Of a DNA stretch of 64,000 bases, positions 59,069 to 64,000 are shown piece after piece (position 1 is the stretch's first letter; every line of letters starts with the position of its first letter). The notes beneath the pieces were generated by a model. The model did not search any database and was not told the DNA's origin. It worked only from the letters and a program-made list of their open reading frames with translations. A program made the translations under genes and the position numbers. Source of the DNA: Bacillus sp. 103mf (lineage in GTDB: Bacteria; Bacillota; Bacilli; Bacillales; Bacillaceae_G); contig NZ_FPAF01000002.1 in the NCBI RefSeq assembly GCF_900116295.1, positions 124,001-188,000 of the forward strand, written 5' to 3'.

Positions 59069-59797
59069 TTACGAATTTGTTTCTTCAATGCCTGTGACCA
59101 TACACTCTACATTCGTTAGGTGATTTTGCATCGCTTGTTGCGCTGCTGCAACATCATTCTCTAGCACTGCTTCATAAATTTTCCGATGCTCTTCTAGAAG
59201 TCGTTCTGCTGTTGTTTGTTCACCATATAAAATAATTCGTCTTGTTTCACCGATTGTTTCAGCAATCATTTCAGAGACGTGGTTCATTAATTCTAACAAA
59301 ATATTGTTATGCGAAGCTTCTGCAATTGCCATATGGAAATGAAAATCTGCTTTTTCACCAGCTTGTTCATCTCCCATCCCCTTTTGCATCTCATCTAACC
59401 AATGCTGCATATTGTGTAAGTTTTCTTCAGTGCGTTTTAATGCTGCTGCACCAACTGCTCCTACTTCAAGCACTTTTCGCACTTCCAATAAATTCACAAT
59501 ATCTTCTTGTTTCATTAGCAAAGTGGTATTTAATGACGATGTTAATGAAGAGGCATTAAAGTTCTTCACATACGTACCTTCACCTTGTTTCATCTCAATT
59601 AAGCCCATTGCTCGCAATGCGCTTAACGCTTCGCGCACAGCAGATCTGCCAACTTGAAACTGCTCTGCCAATTGATGAACAGGAAGAAGTTTGTCACCAG
59701 GCTTTAATGTACCATTTTTAATCATTGCTAAAATGGCTTCCGATACTTCTTCGTAAATTTTTTTTGGCTTAATAGATTTGTATTCCAGTTGTATCAC
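59069..59797 (-). CDS. lutR: GntR/FadR-family regulator LutR
   Basis: About 242 residues: N-terminal GntR winged helix (KIYEEVSEAILAMIKNGTLK, LLPVHQLAEQFQVGRSAVRE, about residues 13-55) and a C-terminal FCD effector domain with metal-ligand His and Asp residues (ADFHFHMAIAEASHNN, about 150-165). It represses lutABC in the absence of L-lactate. Start uncertain: GTG 59797, a CTG at 59788 (eight bases after GGGG) or TTG 59812 are all in frame, and LutR proteins typically begin near LEYK, which favours the later ones. The upstream region contains a bcr1-like repeat. Confidence 0.93.
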   Translation of the reverse strand: MIQLEYKSIKPKKIYEEVSEAILAMIKNGTLKPGDKLLPVHQLAEQFQVGRSAVREALSALRAMGLIEMKQGEGTYVKNFNASSLTSSLNTTLLMKQEDIVNLLEVRKVLEVGAVGAAALKRTEENLHNMQHWLDEMQKGMGDEQAGEKADFHFHMAIAEASHNNILLELMNHVSEMIAETIGETRRIILYGEQTTAERLLEEHRKIYEAVLENDVAAAQQAMQNHLTNVECMVTGIEETNS

Positions 59798-59828
59798 CCC
59801 AGTATCATCCAAACAACTATGACAACAA

Positions 59829-59924
59829 TTTATCCCGCACTAACGGGTAGTAAAACTCTCACCTCAAAATTCTGAGAAGTGAAAAAAGATAGCCAAGAGA
59901 TAACTACTACAAGTTTCACTTTAT
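59829..59924 (+). repeat. Deleted bcr1-like repeat (96 bp)
   Basis: TTTAT at 59829-59833 and 59920-59924. The ends (CCCGCACTAACGGG and AAGTTTCACTTTAT) and CTCACCTC are kept; the second half of the middle is missing. It lies between lutR and the kinase gene, probably in the lutR promoter region. Confidence 0.75.
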
Positions 59925-60034
59925 ACAGAAAATAGCATCCATATCTATTTTAGAACTAAACGTACAGAAGTACAAACATTTTGTTCATAAAATAGACAAA
60001 AAAAGTTATCCTGATATTTTTCCCTATTTATTCA

Positions 60035-61423
60035 TTATGAAGAGATAACTGGTAAATGAATCAAAATTGTCGTTCCTTTTCCTTCTTCACTTTTAATTTG
60101 CCATGTTCCATCGTGAATGTGCACAATTTGTTTTACGATCGCAAGTCCTAGTCCCGTCCCACCATTGTGACGGCTTCTCGCTTTATCCACTCGGTAAAAG
60201 CGTTCGCCTAACTTTTCGAGATGTTCGGTGCCAATACCAATCCCAGTATCTTTAATTTGCAATTTACATTGCTCTGCTTGCTGCTCTAATTGGACATGTA
60301 TAATCCCATTCTCACCTGTGTAGCGAATCGCATTATCTATTATGTTATGAAGTACTTGTTGCATTCTATCTTCATCAATATTGACAATTACATCTGGATC
60401 AAGAATTGTATGCAATTTAATTTGTTTTTCTGTCAATTGTAATTCGTATGTCTCTAGTACATCTTCAATTAACTGTGCAAATACAATAGGTTGCTTCTTA
60501 AGAGGAAAACGTTCTCCTTCAAGCTGCGCTAAATCTAATAAATCATGAACAAGACGTTGCATACGTCCTGCTTCTTTATGAACAAGCCCGGTAAACTTTA
60601 ACTGCTGCTCGCCTTTTGCTACACCGTCAATAATTGCTTCACTATATCCTTTAATATAACTAAGAGGGGTTCGCAGTTCATGTGACACATTTGCTAAAAA
60701 TTCTTTTCGCTGCACATCCTCTTCTTCAAGTGCACTTGCCATCTTATTAAATGCTTTACCAAGCCGACCAATTTCATCTTCTGATGAAATTGTAATTCGC
60801 TGTGAAAAATCTCCTTTTGCCATATGATTCGCAACTCGCTCCATTTGTGAAAGTGGCTTTGTAATTGCAATAACAATCTTTCGTCCAATCCATACAGTTA
60901 ACACAATCATTACAAGAGAAAGAGGAGCTAAAATGAGTCCCATTTCATAAATTAAATCTTTAATGCTCTTTAAAGGAATATAAGAATATACAATACCGAC
61001 CAATTTTTTATTGTCTAATACAGGAATAACGACTCCCATAATGTTACGCTGAAAATGTTCTTCATATCCCATCTTTGTAATCGTCTTTCCTTCTAACAGT
61101 GCTTGCCGGTCATCCTCACTAATAATTGAATTGTAATGAACATCAAATGGAAGACATGCACTTAAATCACGTGGATTATTCACAAACAATACATCGGCAC
61201 TAGCAATTTTATCGAATGATTTTACCCTTTCCTCAAATACATCTATAGGTTCGTCTGCTCTATATTGCGCAACAAGACGATTTCCCTCTGCCTTTAATGT
61301 CTCTTCAATATTTTGGACATATAATTTTTCATACGAATATAATGAAACAAAATATAAAAATGAAACTGTTATACAAACTGCGCACGCAATTGTAAGCCAT
61401 AACTTTTGTACCATCGTAAACAT
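60035..61423 (-). CDS. Sensor histidine kinase (HAMP, PhoR/ResE class)
   Basis: A 462-residue kinase: two membrane helices (about residues 8-28 and 165-185) flank a 130-residue extracellular domain with a Cache-like look, then HAMP, H-box LANVSHELRTPLSYIKGYSE (about 240-259), N-box LHNIIDNAIRYTG, G1 DTGIGIGTEHL and G2 GTGLGLAIVKQI. ATG 61423 lies one base after the regulator's stop and six bases after GAGGTG. The partner regulator is directly upstream. The three-gene set with the beta-propeller lipoprotein is discussed under findings. Confidence 0.93.
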   Translation of the reverse strand: MFTMVQKLWLTIACAVCITVSFLYFVSLYSYEKLYVQNIEETLKAEGNRLVAQYRADEPIDVFEERVKSFDKIASADVLFVNNPRDLSACLPFDVHYNSIISEDDRQALLEGKTITKMGYEEHFQRNIMGVVIPVLDNKKLVGIVYSYIPLKSIKDLIYEMGLILAPLSLVMIVLTVWIGRKIVIAITKPLSQMERVANHMAKGDFSQRITISSEDEIGRLGKAFNKMASALEEEDVQRKEFLANVSHELRTPLSYIKGYSEAIIDGVAKGEQQLKFTGLVHKEAGRMQRLVHDLLDLAQLEGERFPLKKQPIVFAQLIEDVLETYELQLTEKQIKLHTILDPDVIVNIDEDRMQQVLHNIIDNAIRYTGENGIIHVQLEQQAEQCKLQIKDTGIGIGTEHLEKLGERFYRVDKARSRHNGGTGLGLAIVKQIVHIHDGTWQIKSEEGKGTTILIHLPVISS

Positions 61424-61424
61424 C

Positions 61425-62096
61425 TTACACCTCAAATTTATAGCCTACGCCCCAAACAGTTTGAATACAATTCCCATGTTCTCCAAACTTTAAGCGCATT
61501 GTTTTCACATGCGTATCAACTGTTCGAGTGCTACCGGCGTAATCATATCCCCAAACTTTTTCAAGCAACTGCTCCCGGCTAAATACTTGGCCGTTATGTT
61601 GACAAAGAAAATAAAGTAAATCAAATTCTTTCACAGTTAATGAAATACCTTCACCATCTATTTCAACGCGGCGACTTTTCTCATTAATAACAACTGGTCC
61701 AAATGCTATTTCCTCTTGTTCTTCATATTTCGTGTATCTCCTTAATACTGCTTCCATACGTGCAATCAATTCTCCTGGACTAAATGGTTTAACAATATAA
61801 TCATCTGCCCCTGTACGCAATCCATTTACGCGATTCCATTCCTCTCCTTTTGCTGTCAAAAAGATAATCGGAATATCGGATGTTTTTCGAATTTCTTTAC
61901 AAACCGTAATCCCATCCATTTCTGGCATCATGATATCCAAAATAACAAAATCAAAGTTTTCTATTTCAAGTATATGGAGCGCCTCTTTTCCATTTTCAGC
62001 TTCTTTCCACTCATAACCAAAGTTGTCCAAATACATACCGACAAGTTGCCTCATATCACTTTCATCATCAACAAGTAATACTTTATACTTACTCAT
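61425..62096 (-). CDS. OmpR/PhoB-family response regulator
   Basis: A 223-residue regulator: receiver with VDDESD, the phospho-Asp in FVILDIMMPEMDG (about residues 50-62) and FLTAKGEE/KPFSPGEL, and the C-terminal winged helix (GISLTVKEFDLLYFLCQHNG and VDTHVKTMRLKFG). ATG 62096 overlaps the stop of the upstream lipoprotein gene (ATGA), and the kinase follows, so all three are coupled. Confidence 0.94.
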   Translation of the reverse strand: MSKYKVLLVDDESDMRQLVGMYLDNFGYEWKEAENGKEALHILEIENFDFVILDIMMPEMDGITVCKEIRKTSDIPIIFLTAKGEEWNRVNGLRTGADDYIVKPFSPGELIARMEAVLRRYTKYEEQEEIAFGPVVINEKSRRVEIDGEGISLTVKEFDLLYFLCQHNGQVFSREQLLEKVWGYDYAGSTRTVDTHVKTMRLKFGEHGNCIQTVWGVGYKFEV

Positions 62097-63064
62097 TTCT
62101 TCTCCCCTACTCTTTGCGTAAATTGAAATGGCCCTTTACCAACTGAAATCGTCTGCTTTATTTTCATTTCACTTAAATCTAAAACATACACTTCATCACT
62201 ATCATAGCTCGCAACATACCCTTCATTACCAATTTGCCAAAATGCAAATGGATTCGATCCTACCTCAAGCGCTCCTACTTCTTTATACGTTTTTCCATCA
62301 AATTTTCTCAGCGTGTTAGACCCATGACTAAGTACATAAATAAATTGTTGATCTGTAGACAGACTGACCGGCATAAATGGTGCATGTAACGATTGTAGCA
62401 TTTGTCCATCTTGTACAGAATACATGAGCACTTTTTCATTTACTTGTTTACCGTCACCATGCCCGCCAATAAATATGTCCTTTCCATCTCGGCTAAGAAA
62501 AGCACCTGTTGAGGCTGGTGGAATCATAAAAGAATTCACAACCTTCTTTTGTTTCACATCAATACTAGACAATTTCGTATCATAAAAATTAAGAACATAT
62601 AACATATCATTATGTTGGACTATCGTCAGCGGACCCTTTCCAACCGAAATGCTCTCTGTTTCTTTTCCATTGGTTGTAAACACACGAATTTTTTGCTGGT
62701 TTTGATCCGCAACGAACAGCTCTTTCCCATTTTCAGATAATAAGATATTTGCTATGCCTTTTCCTGTATTCCATTTTTCAAGCTGCTTTCCATCTTTCAA
62801 AGAATATACATATATATACTCAAGCTGTTTTCCATATACAAGTAAGCGATTCCTATCTGGTAACAACGTTGTTCCCGTAATAGTCTCATTTAAATGCCAC
62901 GTTGTAATTGTTTTTTTCGTATCAGTATCAATAAAACTAATACTTCCTTCTTTTATATTTGTCGTTATAAGAAGAGATGTTTTCGTATCAATCGATTGAT
63001 ACGCCCCTCCCTTGCATCCTGTAAGTAATAGTACGATACAAAGTGAAATAAGCCACCTTTTCAA
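62093..63064 (-). CDS. Beta-propeller (YVTN/YncE-like) lipoprotein
   Basis: A 323-residue extracellular lipoprotein. The signal peptide ends in the lipobox LLTGCKGG (lipidated Cys about residue 16). The rest consists of repeated 40-residue blades of the YVTN kind (for example KDGKQLEKWNTGKGIANILL, GKGPLTIVQHNDMLYVLN, LEVGSNPFAFWQIGNEGYV and SVGKGPFQFTQRV), about seven. The true start is TTG 63064 after GGAGG; a longer frame to 63235 runs through a repeat and is not used. Encoded ahead of a response regulator and kinase, it may be a binding partner of the kinase's sensor domain. Confidence 0.85.
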   Translation of the reverse strand: MKRWLISLCIVLLLTGCKGGAYQSIDTKTSLLITTNIKEGSISFIDTDTKKTITTWHLNETITGTTLLPDRNRLLVYGKQLEYIYVYSLKDGKQLEKWNTGKGIANILLSENGKELFVADQNQQKIRVFTTNGKETESISVGKGPLTIVQHNDMLYVLNFYDTKLSSIDVKQKKVVNSFMIPPASTGAFLSRDGKDIFIGGHGDGKQVNEKVLMYSVQDGQMLQSLHAPFMPVSLSTDQQFIYVLSHGSNTLRKFDGKTYKEVGALEVGSNPFAFWQIGNEGYVASYDSDEVYVLDLSEMKIKQTISVGKGPFQFTQRVGEKK

Positions 63065-63155
63065 AAGATTACCTCCATTATGGACAGTTTCGTTATACTT
63101 GTAAAATAGCAAATAATTGTGAGGAAAGTGTGAAATCATAGTTCTTACTATATAA

Positions 63156-63492
63156 TATATAAATGTAAATTGAAAAACGGAAATTAAAAAACCGACATAA
63201 AACCATTTTTTAGGTGGATGAGAGCATCTGGTCATGCGTAGAAGCGGTCAGGGCCTTTTTCTGCCACATGCGCAGTGAAAACCAGAGATAGCAAGCGAGT
63301 ACAGTTTCCTTTTTCTCTGCATAGCAGCAATCTATATGTCGAAAAATTAAAGTGGTTTTATATAGTAGCGGTCAGATCCTTTTTCTGCCACGTGCATGGA
63401 TTAAAACAAAGATAGAATGCGAGAGCAGGTCAGGGTTTGTTTGGCATAACAATGATTTCTATGTGGAAAAATCAAAATGTATTTATATAATA
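63156..63492 (+). repeat. Two tandem MITE-like repeats (one full, one partial)
   Basis: The first copy covers 63156-63367 (left end TATATAAATGTAAATTG, with a short internal duplication; right end GTCGAAAAATTAAAGTGG). A second partial copy follows at once (63369-63492), starting inside the core at CGGTCAGATCCTTTTTCTG and ending AAATGTATTTATATAATA. No gene. Confidence 0.7.
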
Positions 63493-63524
63493 TAGTAGAT
63501 GTTAAAAGTAGAGGATTTCTGTAT

Positions 63525-63641
63525 ATGAAACTTTGTATTGAACGTGAAGTTATTTTACGGGGGCAGATTATACATGTATCACATGAAACGGCACAACAAA
63601 AAAGAATAGTTCCTTCCTTAATGAAGTTCCTCTTAATATAA
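63525..63641 (+). CDS. Possible 38-residue protein
   Basis: The frame opens at ATG 63525 with GAGG ten bases upstream and ends TAA, three bases before a strong terminator. The product starts MKLCIEREVILRGQIIHVSH and is mostly beta-type, mildly basic, with one Cys. I recognise no family. The terminator is the best argument for a transcript; the coding case is weak because the site is poorly spaced and the frame is short. Confidence 0.35.
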   Translation: MKLCIEREVILRGQIIHVSHETAQQKRIVPSLMKFLLI

Positions 63642-63643
63642 AA

Positions 63644-63690
63644 AACGGGCGTACCTTTCTCTATTAAAGATACGCCCGTCTTTTTTATAG
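63644..63690 (+). terminator. Intrinsic terminator
   Basis: Stem AAACGGGCGTA/TACGCCCGT with a 17-base loop (CCTTTCTCTATTAAAGA), then CTTTTTT. Confidence 0.8.
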
Positions 63691-64000
63691 TCTACAACAT
63701 TAAAAATATGTTACTGTATAATAAAAAAGAACGACAAAAAGATTACAATTGTGTTAAAAACAATCCATAATATTCCTCTACTTTCTCCTATAAACGTTAG
63801 TGTTATCCCATTCCCCTTCTTTCAAGATAGAAAATATAGCCAATTATTATTGCTATTCTTTCTCTATTTAAATATTAACTACCCCTTATGACATCTAATA
63901 TTTCGTTATTTTGTTCCCTTTGAGCAGTTAGGATAAAAAAGGAAATCTCGTAGCCTATGAATTTTTTTCCAACTTTTTTTCGACAAAAATCTATGCTACG
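63691..64000. other. AT-rich region without a recognised gene
   Basis: About 310 bases to the window edge. No start with a ribosome-binding site and no hairpin terminator were found. A hydrophobic minus-strand frame at about 63718-63800 lacks a start codon. Confidence 0.4.

Noticed and set aside
63718-63800. Hydrophobic minus-strand frame near the right edge
   Set aside because: No usable start codon; only a short run of hydrophobic codons.
1-64000. CRISPR array or prophage
   Set aside because: The repeats are dispersed and structured, not regularly spaced; no phage structural, integrase or cas genes are seen.

Overview
The window is chromosomal DNA of low G+C content from the Bacillus cereus group (B. 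cereus/anthracis/thuringiensis type). This rests on the near-consensus Bacillus ribosome-binding sites, the family assignments (dlt, lut, class IV pha, que and Spo0E-like genes), group I introns in the nrd operon, and many dispersed intergenic repeats, one family of which has TTTAT-flanked ends and looks like bcr1. I see no rRNA, tRNA, prophage, plasmid or CRISPR content. This is a core-genome region sprinkled with small repeats and three self-splicing introns.

Layout. 1-5.2 kb: end of a membrane protein, thioredoxin-like protein, uppP, MATE exporter, L,D-transpeptidase, a nested repeat and two tiny genes. 5.2-8.5 kb: a phosphotransferase, a flavodoxin facing two perfect Fur boxes and a putative sRNA, an M20 amidohydrolase. 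8.8-13.1 kb: complete dltXABCD operon (D-alanylation of teichoic acids), including the 48-residue dltX. 13.1-17.7 kb: nitronate monooxygenase, S66 LD-carboxypeptidase, a putative sigma-K-driven Asn/Lys-rich peptide, an SseB-like protein, and a CPBP protease fused to an AbrB-like domain. 17.8-21.4 kb: a GntR/YtrA-like operon with two ABC modules and a palindromic operator. 21.8-27.1 kb: nrdI-nrdE-nrdF, class Ib ribonucleotide reductase, interrupted by three group I introns (one with a GIY-YIG endonuclease) and preceded by paired NrdR boxes. 27.5-30.4 kb: small conserved genes. 30.4-32.9 kb: queCDEF behind a preQ1 riboswitch. 33.1-44.6 kb: two orphan Spo0A-relay-type histidine kinases, a Spo0E-like phosphatase, DinB, M3 peptidase, MarR, polysaccharide deacetylase, CBS protein, a degenerate MtnB-like pseudoenzyme and a B12/radical-SAM protein. 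44.6-47.8 kb: repeats, an SASP-like gene and a K+ transporter. 47.8-52.1 kb: polyhydroxyalkanoate locus, phaRBC diverging from phaQPJ. 52.2-56 kb: an alpha/beta SASP, a TerC-family Mn2+ exporter behind a yybP-ykoY riboswitch, a formate/nitrite channel with a cre site, a cREC protein and the prepilin peptidase comC. 56-59.8 kb: lutABC with lutR and a perfect LutR operator. 60-63.1 kb: a beta-propeller lipoprotein/response regulator/histidine kinase operon. 63.1-64 kb: MITE-like repeats and a possible 38-residue gene.

The most notable items are: three group I introns placed at conserved catalytic positions of one nrd operon; an MtnB paralogue that has lost its metal ligands; a Fur-box/flavodoxin/sRNA arrangement; genes whose stop codon is supplied by the target duplication of a bcr1-like repeat; a probable AUU or CUG start in two genes; and a sigma-K-type promoter in front of an Asn/Lys-only peptide. 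Many true starts lie inside the longest open frames; I chose them from Shine-Dalgarno spacing. All functional statements come from reading the sequence; no database search was run.
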